Of a stretch of 64,000 nucleotides of DNA, positions 43,496 to 51,270 are shown piece by piece. The position numbers were made by a program, and so were the translations under genes. The DNA comes from Candidatus Methylomirabilota bacterium (GTDB lineage Bacteria > Methylomirabilota > Methylomirabilia > Methylomirabilales > Methylomirabilaceae): assembly GCA_003104975.1 (NCBI GenBank), contig PQAM01000006.1, positions 97,850-161,849 of the forward strand, written 5' to 3'. Each line of letters starts with the position of its first letter. The first letter of the stretch is position 1. The notes beneath the pieces were generated by a model that searched no databases, had not been told where the DNA came from, and was given only the letters and a program-made list of their open reading frames with translations.

Positions 43496-44590
43496 TCAGT
43501 CGTCTGGCTGGAGCAGGCGCAGACGGTCCGGGGGCAACGACACCCACACCTCTTTCCCCACATACAGCGACATCAGGTCGTGCAGTCGGCTTCGAACCTG
43601 AATTTCCAGATCATACTTTCCCCGGTTGTCTCCGTCGGCAAGACCGACAAAGAGCAGGTAATCCAGGCCGCGCCCGAGTTCGTGGACGATCCGGCCGCGC
43701 AGAAGATTATCCCGCCGGCCCACCCGGTCCGGCCACACCAGCCTGACATCCTCGGGTCGGATACAGAACTCCACCTCCCCAGGCGCCATCGGCTCCAAAC
43801 CGTGGACCCGCAGATGATGCCCTCGCCAGACGATGTCCCAGAGGCCGTCCGGGTCGACACACGCCACGCCTCGCAGGATATTCTTGGCGCCCGTATGCTC
43901 GGCGACGCGCCGACTCTGCGGTCGATGGAGCACCTCGTCCCGGGTTCCTGTCTGGAGCACCGTGCCGCCGTCGATGATGGCGATGGTCGACGCCATAAGA
44001 TAGGCCTCTTGCAGATCATGGGTCACCAGCAGAACCGTCCCCTTATAGTCGGCGAGCATCTGAAGCAGCTCCTGGCGAAGGGTTTCGCGAACGGCCGGAT
44101 CGAGGGCGGAAAAGGGCTCGTCCAGCAGCAGGATCTCCGGATGCCCGATCAGGGCGCGTCCCAGCGCAACCCGTTGTCGCTGTCCGCCAGAAAGCTGATT
44201 CGGGTAGTGCTGCGCAAACGCCGCCAGCCGCAGAAGATGCAGCATCTCGTTGACCCGATCGGCCGCTTTATTCTGAGGCGTCCCTCGCGGTAATCCGAAC
44301 AAGAGATTCCCCGATACCGTCTTATGCGGGAATAGCGCATATTCCTGGAAGACCAGACCCACACGTCGAAGGTGCGGCGCCAGATCAATGCCGGCGCTGC
44401 CGTCAAAGACGGTCCGGCCATTGATACGAATGGTTCCGGAGGTCGGCCTGATCAGACCGGCGATGGCGAGCAGCGTCAGACTCTTGCCCGAGCCGGACGG
44501 GCCGTACAAGGCGGCGATCTCATCACCGACCGTCAGTTGCGTCCGGAGGTGAAACCCGGAGAGCCGCCTGTCGAGCGTAACCTCCAGCAT
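43496..44590 (-). CDS. modC: Molybdate ABC transporter ATP-binding protein
   Basis: This 364-residue ATPase follows modB directly. Walker A is ALYGPSGSGKSLTLLAI, the Q-loop region LVFQEYALFPHKTV, signature LSGGQRQRVALGRAL, Walker B ILLLDEPFSALD and H-loop LVTHDLQEA. The C-terminal domain carries a TOBE/Mop-like oxyanion-binding region (TGAKNILRGVA ... FCIRPEDVRLV). Its start overlaps the modB stop by one base. It energises molybdate import. Confidence 0.92.
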   Translation of the reverse strand: MLEVTLDRRLSGFHLRTQLTVGDEIAALYGPSGSGKSLTLLAIAGLIRPTSGTIRINGRTVFDGSAGIDLAPHLRRVGLVFQEYALFPHKTVSGNLLFGLPRGTPQNKAADRVNEMLHLLRLAAFAQHYPNQLSGGQRQRVALGRALIGHPEILLLDEPFSALDPAVRETLRQELLQMLADYKGTVLLVTHDLQEAYLMASTIAIIDGGTVLQTGTRDEVLHRPQSRRVAEHTGAKNILRGVACVDPDGLWDIVWRGHHLRVHGLEPMAPGEVEFCIRPEDVRLVWPDRVGRRDNLLRGRIVHELGRGLDYLLFVGLADGDNRGKYDLEIQVRSRLHDLMSLYVGKEVWVSLPPDRLRLLQPDD

Positions 44591-45252
44591 CAGTATTTGA
44601 CCTTGGTCATCCGTCCGACCAACGTAAGAATCATCAACACCACGGCCGTCACCAGGATCGACAGGGCATTCGCCTCCTGCGGCTGATTGGCCTGAACCGC
44701 ATCATAGATCGCCAGGGCGAGCGTCTGGGTTTTCCCCGGGATGTTCCCGGCAATCATCAGTGTAATTCCGAACTCCCCCATGGCCCTGGCGAATGCCAGA
44801 ATCGATCCGGCCAAGATGCCCCTCCAGGCGAGCGGCAAGGTGATCGTGCACAGGACGATCAGAATAGGCTTGAACGTCCGACCGGCGTCTTCGATCCGAC
44901 GATCAATCCCTTCAAACGCCCCCTGGGCCGCCTTGATAAATAGCGGTAGCGCCGCGATGGTCGACGCGAGCACCGCGGCCTTCCAGGTAAAGATGAGGCC
45001 GATATTCAGTCCGTACTCCAGAAATCGCCCCAGCAATCCGTGACGGCCGATCAGCCATAGCAGGTAATAGCCGGTCACGGTCGGCGGCAGGATCAGCGGA
45101 ATCACCACGATCGATTCCAGGAGTGCCCGACCGGGAAATCGACCTCGGGCCAACAGCCAGGCGATTGGCGTGCCGATGAGTAGCGTCACCACCGTCGCCA
45201 TGCCGGCGATCTTCAACGATAGGAGCAAAGGTGACAGCGGAATGTGTGTCAT
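44590..45252 (-). CDS. modB: Molybdate ABC transporter permease
   Basis: The 220-residue inner-membrane permease shows the ModB pattern: LIGTPIAWLLARGRFPGRALLESIVVIPLILPPTVTGYYLL, then AAQGAFEGIDRRIEDAGRTF and the EAA-like loop leading into LPLAWRGILAGSILAFARAMGEFGITLMIAGNIPGKTQTL. It lies between modA (48-base gap) and modC. Confidence 0.93.
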   Translation of the reverse strand: MTHIPLSPLLLSLKIAGMATVVTLLIGTPIAWLLARGRFPGRALLESIVVIPLILPPTVTGYYLLWLIGRHGLLGRFLEYGLNIGLIFTWKAAVLASTIAALPLFIKAAQGAFEGIDRRIEDAGRTFKPILIVLCTITLPLAWRGILAGSILAFARAMGEFGITLMIAGNIPGKTQTLALAIYDAVQANQPQEANALSILVTAVVLMILTLVGRMTKVKY

Positions 45253-45299
45253 GGCTGTCCGCCTATGATTAGCGGTCGTCTCTCGTCCGGACCGCGCCT

Positions 45300-46112
45300 T
45301 CAGCGAGCCGCACCCTTCGGCGGCGGCAGGAATCCGTGGGCTTTCAGAATCTGTTGTCCGACCTCGCTCACAGCCAGGTCGACGAACGCGCTGGCGAGAG
45401 CGGGCTGGGTTGAGGCACTGATCGCACTGATCGGATACAGGACAGGCGGATACCTCCCCTCCGGCGCCACGGCGACGACGCGAACCGCTTCACCGGCGCT
45501 CTGCGCGTCAGTGGCATACACCAGGGCGGCGTCGACCTCGCCTCGCGCGACGTAGGCCAGAGCCTGACGCACATTCTCGGTGAGGATCAGCTTTGGTTGC
45601 AGGGTATCCCACAGCCCCAGGCTCGTCAAGATCGCCCGGGCGTACGCACCTGCTGGAACGGTACGCGGATTACCGATGGCGATCAGCCTGACCTCCGGTT
45701 TGGTCAGATCGGTGAAGGCGTGAAGAGATGGCTTGAGGGCCGCGTGGGTGATGAGGACAACCACGTTGACGGCCAGGATACGTCGGGTGTTCGGAAGGAT
45801 GAGGCTCTTCGCCTCAAGCTCGTCCATCTGTTTCGGCGCGGCGGACACATACACATCCACGGGGGCGCCCTGTTCGATCTGCTGCTGCAAGACACCGGAC
45901 GCGCCGAAGTTGAAAACCACCTTCAAGTCCGGATGTTGCTGTTCAAACCGCGCACCGATTTCCTGTAAAGGCTCCTTTAGGCTGATCGCCGCCGACACCA
46001 GCAGTTCGGCGCCCGATGCCGCGGATACGCCGGTGAGCCATGCGACAACCACCAGAACGCCCAGCATCCGATCCAATCTCCGTGGAACCATCTCTCGATG
46101 ACACCGTAGCAT
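45300..46112 (-). CDS. modA: Periplasmic molybdate-binding protein
   Basis: This 270-residue protein has a signal peptide (MLGVLVVVAWLTGVSAASGA) and the ModA-type start of the mature chain (ELLVSAAISLKEPLQEIGARFEQQHPDLKVVFNFGASGVLQQQIEQGAPVDVYVSA), in which serines and the alanine-rich loop bind the oxyanion. GNPRTVPAGAYAR and DAALVYATDA are further family signatures. ATG 46091 would also give a good signal peptide. It captures molybdate or tungstate for ModBC. Confidence 0.93.
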   Translation of the reverse strand: MLRCHREMVPRRLDRMLGVLVVVAWLTGVSAASGAELLVSAAISLKEPLQEIGARFEQQHPDLKVVFNFGASGVLQQQIEQGAPVDVYVSAAPKQMDELEAKSLILPNTRRILAVNVVVLITHAALKPSLHAFTDLTKPEVRLIAIGNPRTVPAGAYARAILTSLGLWDTLQPKLILTENVRQALAYVARGEVDAALVYATDAQSAGEAVRVVAVAPEGRYPPVLYPISAISASTQPALASAFVDLAVSEVGQQILKAHGFLPPPKGAAR

Positions 46113-46210
46113 TCTGGTTCAGTATAGGCCATGTATGCCTCCAAACGCAATCCGAGCCCGCATCGGCCCTCGCGCCTGACCTCCCTGTGCCGCCCAGCTC
46201 TGTCGATGCG

Positions 46211-47725
46211 TTAGAACTGAACCTGCAACTCGGCGATCCCTTCATGCGCGTTGCCCCCCGCGCTATTGCTTATCCCAACCACATTCCGACCCGGACTGAG
46301 GTCGGCAACAACGTAGTTGCCTCGCAGCCGGACGTTGGGATTGACATACCAGGTCAGGCCGATGGTGCCTGAGCGCATCTCCAACGGGATCTCGTTTGTG
46401 GCCGAGTCGGGAGAAGTAAACGCGCCCTTATTGTCATCGATACGAAAATGCTCATAGCGGCCGGTGACCAGCAGACCCTTCAGCTTGTTGCCGAAGACCC
46501 AGTAGCCGATCGACCCATACCCGCCCTGCATGATGAGGTTGTCGAGGTTCTCGCCGCCGGCGCCCAAACCGTCACGCTCCTGGGAGGCGTAGAGGTATTC
46601 ACCCTTGAGGATAAACGGATACAGGTCGAAGACGATGTCGCCCCCGCCGGTGACCCGATTGCCGTTGATCCGGAAACCGTTCTGAGTGCCGCCGACCCCG
46701 TTGCCGGCCAGCGTGACGCCGGTCGGACCGATCGGGTTAAAGCGATGAAACGAGGTGCCACCAATAGGTCTTGTGACGCCGTTGTTATCGGTCGCGCCGT
46801 TGCCTCTCACTGTTCGAAAGGTGCGGTGATCGGCATTCATACCGATAGTGAGATTCCCGAACGGCGTAGGTGGCGAAACGGTCAATCGACCGGTGAACTC
46901 CTTATCACCGTCGTTATCGATACCGCCTGGGCACTGATCGACCCGGCCGCAGCCGTTATAGATCCCCACGCCATAAAAGACCGGCATGGCAGCGAGTTGC
47001 AGATTGCCTTCGATGGTGGCACCAACCTCCTGGCCTGGAGCCAGCGCCCTGGTGACGACCGCCCGTTCGGCGAAATCTAGATCCCGAGCGGAGGTGATTT
47101 CTTCAAGACCGAATCGGGGCTTGCGCTGCCCAACAAACGCCTTGGCCCAGGGGGCATAGGTGTAGCTGAGCCAGCCCTGTTGGAGCCGCGTACCCGTAGA
47201 ACCGCCCGCAATCTCCGGCTCGATGTAGAAGCCATAGTCGTTGAAGACCTGGCCCGTCACGAGGAGGCGGGTACGGCGCATCCGAAATGTACTCGGGTCG
47301 TGCCGCGCGAGCCCCGCTGCCGTCACATCCTGGCCATCAACGATCCCTGGGAAATCTTCTTCCTGTCGCGCCCCTTCGACTTGCATCCAGGTCTGCGTGT
47401 AGCCGCTTATGCTCAGCTTAAACTGCCCATCGGCAGACTTCAGGAAGAACCCCTTCCCAGGTTCATATCCGGTATTGAGAGACGAGGCCGCGGCCTCGGC
47501 GGCCTTCTTCTCCACCTCCATCACGCGCCTAGTCATCTCATTCTGTTGCGTGGCCCGTTCCTGACGCAATTGCTGCAACTCCTGTTGCAACCGCCGCAGC
47601 GACTGTTGCTGCGTCTTGTACGTCTGTTCCAGCTCTGTCAGCTTGTCGGCCCACGCCCCAACGGGGGCGAGCAGCAGGGCGCTACCCAGGACGACACCAC
47701 GAACCCACCACCCTCTTGACGTCAT
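46211..47725 (-). CDS. OprP/OprO-like outer-membrane porin
   Basis: The 504-residue protein has a signal peptide (residues ~1-26), an N-terminal coiled coil (KLTELEQTYKTQQQSLRRLQQELQQLRQERATQQNEMTRRV) and a beta barrel of the phosphate-selective porin family, ending in the terminal phenylalanine needed for outer-membrane insertion (ELQVQF). Family stretches include FRMRRTRLLVTGQVF and YEPGKGFFLKSADGQFKLSISGYTQ. OprP-type pores select oxyanions. Placed between fwdB and modABC, it could admit molybdate or tungstate; that role is inferred from position only. Confidence 0.85.
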   Translation of the reverse strand: MTSRGWWVRGVVLGSALLLAPVGAWADKLTELEQTYKTQQQSLRRLQQELQQLRQERATQQNEMTRRVMEVEKKAAEAAASSLNTGYEPGKGFFLKSADGQFKLSISGYTQTWMQVEGARQEEDFPGIVDGQDVTAAGLARHDPSTFRMRRTRLLVTGQVFNDYGFYIEPEIAGGSTGTRLQQGWLSYTYAPWAKAFVGQRKPRFGLEEITSARDLDFAERAVVTRALAPGQEVGATIEGNLQLAAMPVFYGVGIYNGCGRVDQCPGGIDNDGDKEFTGRLTVSPPTPFGNLTIGMNADHRTFRTVRGNGATDNNGVTRPIGGTSFHRFNPIGPTGVTLAGNGVGGTQNGFRINGNRVTGGGDIVFDLYPFILKGEYLYASQERDGLGAGGENLDNLIMQGGYGSIGYWVFGNKLKGLLVTGRYEHFRIDDNKGAFTSPDSATNEIPLEMRSGTIGLTWYVNPNVRLRGNYVVADLSPGRNVVGISNSAGGNAHEGIAELQVQF

Positions 47726-47751
47726 GGTTCTCCTCTGTCTGGTTTATCAGA

Positions 47752-49071
47752 TTACTTGCCGTTTTTCATCGCAACCACCTTGGCGATGATCTGCTCCAGG
47801 ACCTCCCGATCCGTCGGCCAGGGCGAGTCGACCACCTTCTTCTGCTTGAGCGGGATGTGATCCATCCGGTACTGCATGCCGGCGGCCGCAACCGCCGACT
47901 GCGCCACGGGGATCACGACCGTGGCGACCTTTGTCGTATCGCTCTCCTTGGGATCGATCGCAATCAGCGGGATCGACCGAAGATGCTCCGAGGTCCTGCC
48001 GGGCAGATGACCGACCGCATCCGCAGCCATAATCATGGCGGCATCGACCTCTCTTCGCGCGACGAGATCGGCTACCGAGAACTCCCCGGGGTTGTAGCGC
48101 GGGTAGCCCCGGCTGAAATTGACGGCGAAGGGATAGCCGGTCTGCCAGGTCAGCACCTGCGCGATCCCCACGACATTGCCGTGACCCCGCATCGGCATAC
48201 CGGAAAACTTCGTGAATCGATTCAGTGCCTGGGCCAGTTTCAGGAGGGCGATGGCGTTCATCGTCTTGCCGCGACTCATGGTAATGCCCATCCCCCAGCA
48301 GATGATCCCAAATTTGCAATTCTTCAGTTTATCCGCAAGCGCCTTCCACTCCGCGACTGGGACCCCGCCCACTTCAGCGCGATTCAGCTCGTGCCCGTTC
48401 ACAAGGGCCGTCAGCGACGTTGCGACCTCATAATCGGTGTTCGGCGTGATCTGGAAGGCGATATCGGCCATTCTGGCCGAGGCGGTCGGCCGCACATCGA
48501 TCGTGATGATGGTTCGCCCCTTCTTCCCGGTTGGGGTAAAGAGTCCCTTGGCTGTCACGGCGTAGCGACTGGGGTGCCTGGGATGCGCTTCAGCCGGGTT
48601 CGATCCCCAGTACACGACGAGGTCCGCCCTATTCTGAATTTCCCCGACCGTACAGGTCGGAAGGCCAACTGTCTGCAGACCCTGCAGACCTGGGCCGTGT
48701 CAGACGGACGATGTATGATCGATATTGGCGCCGATCAGTTCAGCCAGTTGGATCGCCTTCTTTTGTGCGCTCAACTCCGTGGAATCCAGACCATAGATCA
48801 GCGGGTACTTGGCCGCGGCGAGGATCGCTGCGGCTGCGTCGATGCACTGCTCGATGGTCGCGGGTTGCCCATGAATCCTCGGTGTCGCCAAATCCGATTG
48901 GTAGTGCATATAGGTGGCCTTGCCCAGCGCGCAGGCATTCTTGACCGTCTTGATGCGCCCCTCCTCGACATGGATTTCCAGGTCGTCGCATGCGGTGCCG
49001 CAGAATGGGCAGACCACATCGGTAAAGATCTTCAACTGTTTCGCGGCTTGTACCGTGACATTTTCAGACAT
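47752..49071 (-). CDS. fwdB: Formylmethanofuran dehydrogenase subunit B, selenocysteine-containing
   Basis: This molybdopterin enzyme subunit catalyses CO2/formate interconversion in the formylmethanofuran reaction. The frame 49071-47752 is continuous (439 residues) if TGA at 48700-48702 is read as selenocysteine 124. Upstream of it lies the [4Fe-4S] motif CPFCGTAC...NACALG and the family stretch LIGANIDHTSSV. Directly downstream is HGPGLQGLQTVGLPTCTVGE, then YWGSNPAEAHPRHPSRY. In archaeal FwdB this position holds the Cys or Sec that ligates W or Mo. A SECIS hairpin follows the TGA. The start overlaps the fwdD stop. Conventional gene calling would split it at the TGA. Confidence 0.93.
48663..48702 (-). 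promoter_or_regulatory. Bacterial SECIS element with its UGA codon in fwdB
   Basis: On the minus strand TGA (48702-48700) is followed by CACGGCCCAG and then a perfect 8-base stem, GTCTGCAG / CTGCAGAC (48689-48682 and 48678-48671), closed by a GGT loop (48681-48679). An outer GGCC/GGCC pairing (48696-48693 with 48666-48663) is possible. Spacing and a G-rich loop match SelB-binding hairpins; the first bases after TGA resemble, from memory, those of E. coli fdhF. Confidence 0.9.
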
Positions 49072-49402
49072 AGCGCTCCACCTCCGCCTCGATACCCTTG
49101 TAGTCCGGCATCCCGGTCGCTTGGGTATCGGTGCCGATGATCGGATTAATGATCCGTCCCCACGGGATCAATACCATCCCCTGGGGGACATCGCCCTTGG
49201 CATACTTCAGGATGGCCGAACCGTGCGGCGTGGACAATCGAACTCGGTCGCCGTCCTGCAGGGCGAGTTCTTCGATGTCCTTGAGGTTCATTCGTACTGT
49301 TGAGATCTCCTCTATATACTCCTTCGACTCCTTTCCGACGTGCATGGCCTGGCCTTGCGTCAGTGTTCGCAAGGTGATCACCGTGAACCGCTTCTTCGTC
49401 AT
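49064..49402 (-). CDS. fwdD: Formylmethanofuran dehydrogenase subunit D
   Basis: This 112-residue protein is a stand-alone molybdopterin-dinucleotide-binding domain (FwdD type), which completes the cofactor pocket of FwdB. Visible signatures are FTVITLRTLTQGQAMHVGKESKEYIE, ELALQDGDRVRLSTPHGSAIL and PQGMVLIPWGRIINPIIGTDTQATGMPDYKGIEAEV. It overlaps fwdB by 8 bases. FwdA, FwdC and the small ferredoxin-like subunits are not in this window, so the complex must be completed elsewhere or be unusual. Confidence 0.93.
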   Translation of the reverse strand: MTKKRFTVITLRTLTQGQAMHVGKESKEYIEEISTVRMNLKDIEELALQDGDRVRLSTPHGSAILKYAKGDVPQGMVLIPWGRIINPIIGTDTQATGMPDYKGIEAEVERYV

Positions 49403-49517
49403 CTCACACACGCTCCTTGATGACGGTCGTACTCACGCTCGTCTTTCCCCTTGACAATCATCGGGGTCGGTGCGGAAATAGAACGGGCGTTGAGGCGGGC
49501 GACCGCTTCATCTCTCC

Positions 49518-49559
49518 GGGGCGTTCAGTATCGACCTGGCCGGGTGAGCTGAACGCCCC
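49518..49559. other. Long stem-loop between tupA and fwdD
   Basis: GGGGCGTTCAG (49518-49528) and CTGAACGCCCC (49549-49559) form a perfect 11-base stem with a 20-base loop. No T-run follows on the minus strand, so it does not look like a simple terminator for tupA. It could be an RNA control element in the 194-base leader of fwdDB or an mRNA processing site. Confidence 0.45.
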
Positions 49560-49596
49560 TTGTCGTCTTCTTCTATCGTTCAGGATCACGATCTCT

Positions 49597-50475
49597 TCAG
49601 CGTCCGATCTCCTCCTCCTGTCTGCCGGCATCCGGATAAAATAGCGGCTCGCCGAACTTCTCAACGCCAAACGTCTTGATGATCGCTTGAGTGTCAGCCG
49701 CGATGATAAAGTCCGCAAACGCCTTGCCGCCGGCAGCATTCACCTTGGGAAATCTGTCGGCATTCACCTCCATGACCGAGTAGATATTCAGGAGCGATGG
49801 GTCGCGCTCAATGAGAATCTCCAGAGCGAGGCGTTTTTTTAAGGCAAGGTAGGTGCCCCGGTCGGTGAGGGTATAGGCTCGCTTCTCCGTCGCAATCCCA
49901 AGGGTCTGCCCCATCCCCTGGCCTGTTTCCAGATACCAGTCGCTGACAGGTTCTTGTCCCGAAGCTTTCCATAGGCGTTTTTCAAGCTGATGGGTCCCCG
50001 AATTATCACCTCGAGAGACCCACGTCGCTTTTCGCTCCGCGATTCGACGGAGCGCTTCACTCGCCTTCTTCAGACTACGGATCTGAGCCGGATCCTCCTT
50101 CGGGCCGACGATAATGAAATCGTTGTGCATGACCAGGCGACGGTTGGTGAGTGTCCCCTCGGTCACATACCTCTTCTCGGCCTCCGGGGCGTGGACCAAT
50201 ACTACGTCTGCTTCGCCGCGACCGCCAAGAGCCAGCGCCTGGCCTGTTCCGACGGAGATCGTTTTCACGACGTAGCCGGTCTGTCGCTCAAACAATGGAA
50301 CCAAGACGTCAAGCAGCCCGGAATCCTGCGTACTGGTGGTGGTCGCCAGAATGACATTTTGACTTCCAGCCTGGACGACGCGGATTGGTGCCCCTTGTGC
50401 GGCGCCAAGTACCGCCAGACCCACGATTAGGTACTGAAGAACAGTTCTCAAGTATCTCTTACCCATGGTGCTCAT
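49597..50475 (-). CDS. tupA: Tungstate-binding periplasmic protein
   Basis: The 292-residue protein has an N-terminal signal segment (LQYLIVGLAVLGAAQGA) and the TupA hallmark ILATTTSTQDSGLLDVLVPLFE at the start of the mature chain, where Thr and Ser residues hold the oxyanion. DVVLVHAPEAEKRYV, WVSRGDNSGTHQLEKRLW and GIATEKRAYTLTDRGTYLAL are further family stretches. It follows mop by about 10 bases. The matching permease and ATPase are probably tupB and tupC at 41.6-43.4 kb. Confidence 0.94.
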   Translation of the reverse strand: MSTMGKRYLRTVLQYLIVGLAVLGAAQGAPIRVVQAGSQNVILATTTSTQDSGLLDVLVPLFERQTGYVVKTISVGTGQALALGGRGEADVVLVHAPEAEKRYVTEGTLTNRRLVMHNDFIIVGPKEDPAQIRSLKKASEALRRIAERKATWVSRGDNSGTHQLEKRLWKASGQEPVSDWYLETGQGMGQTLGIATEKRAYTLTDRGTYLALKKRLALEILIERDPSLLNIYSVMEVNADRFPKVNAAGGKAFADFIIAADTQAIIKTFGVEKFGEPLFYPDAGRQEEEIGR

Positions 50476-50484
50476 CGTCTCCCG

Positions 50485-50691
50485 CTACTCCTTGGCGATC
50501 ATGACCTCTGTGGCCTTGATGACGGCATAGACTTGGTCCCCAGCCTTCAGTTTCATCCGCTTGGCCGAGCCGCTGGTAATGGCCGAGACCAGTTCCTGAT
50601 CCCCCACCTTCACGACCACCTCGCTCATGACGGCTCCGATTTTCACCTTCTTAACGACGCCCGCCAACTGATTCCGCGCACTCATCTGCAT
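50485..50691 (-). CDS. mop: Molbindin-type Mop-domain protein
   Basis: This 68-residue protein is a single Mop domain (ARNQLAGVVKKVKIGAVMSEVVVKVGDQELVSAITSGSAKRMKLKAGDQVYAVIKATEVMIAKE). Such domains assemble into hexamers that bind molybdate or tungstate inside the cell, for storage or buffering. AGGAGG lies 8 bases before ATG 50691. It lies between modE and tupA. As the neighbouring ModE lacks Mop domains, this protein could be the oxyanion-sensing half acting in trans. Confidence 0.92.
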   Translation of the reverse strand: MQMSARNQLAGVVKKVKIGAVMSEVVVKVGDQELVSAITSGSAKRMKLKAGDQVYAVIKATEVMIAKE

Positions 50692-50743
50692 CCCCTCCAC
50701 CTCCTTCCTCATGCCCCGCTCTTGCTGTTCTCCCCGCCTTCGC

Positions 50744-51082
50744 TCAATACGAAAATAGTATCCGCGATTCTTTTTTGAGGGCGGCACGCAGCGCCTTCTG
50801 CAACCGCTTATAATCCCGTATGAGTTTACGTGCCTGCGGCGTGAGTCGCGTCCCGCCGCCGGCCGTTCCTCCATGGCTGATAATCAGAATCGGCACCTCG
50901 GCGTGTCGCTCCATCGTTTTCAGATACCCCCAGGCGCGTCGATAGGACCATCCGACCCGCTTCGCCGCATGCTGAATCGACCCAAGCTCATCGATGGCAT
51001 CGAGGAGCGCAATACCATGCTCTCCCATGATGAACTTGCCGTCCGCCTCCAGCCAGGTCTTCGACTTTACCTCAAGCTGCAT
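50744..51082 (-). CDS. modE: ModE-type regulator, DNA-binding domain only
   Basis: The 112-residue product matches the N-terminal LysR-like winged helix of ModE: ALLDAIDELGSIQHAAKRVGWSYRRAWGYLKTMERHAEVPILIISHGGTAGGGTRLTPQARKLIRDYKRL. The C-terminal Mop domains of E. coli ModE (total 262 residues) are absent. A palindrome overlapping its start region (51092-51117) suggests autoregulation. It is the first gene of the mop-tupA row and probably controls Mo/W uptake. Confidence 0.9.
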   Translation of the reverse strand: MQLEVKSKTWLEADGKFIMGEHGIALLDAIDELGSIQHAAKRVGWSYRRAWGYLKTMERHAEVPILIISHGGTAGGGTRLTPQARKLIRDYKRLQKALRAALKKESRILFSY

Positions 51083-51091
51083 CGATCACCT

Positions 51092-51147
51092 GCGATATGT
51101 ATGATGGAACATATCGCTATATTTACACCACTTACTCATCGTGTCAA
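51092..51147 (-). promoter_or_regulatory. modE promoter with ModE-like operator
   Basis: On the minus strand TTGACA (51142-51147) and TAAATA (51120-51125) are separated by 16 bases. Directly downstream lies a perfect inverted repeat, GCGATATGT (51092-51100) and ACATATCGC (51109-51117), with an 8-base spacer, resembling the CGNTATAT-type half sites bound by ModE. It ends 10 bases before the modE start, so binding would block transcription of modE-mop-tupA. Confidence 0.6.
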
Positions 51148-51270
51148 GCCTGATTACCAGGCAGCCCTTACGCAAAACTGCTTGCGGCCTGTCTGTGAAC
51201 GAGGCTATCATCTTGCCCGAGATCGAACAATCAGTAGGAGACCCTGGTCTGACCAGCAGGAGATACGGTC

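Noticed and set aside
47752..48615. Treating the C-terminal part of fwdB as a separate gene starting with GTG
   Set aside because: The nominal start lies in the middle of a conserved FwdB stretch (VVYWGSNP) with no ribosome-binding site, and the upstream codons in the same frame are FwdB-like back to the TGA.
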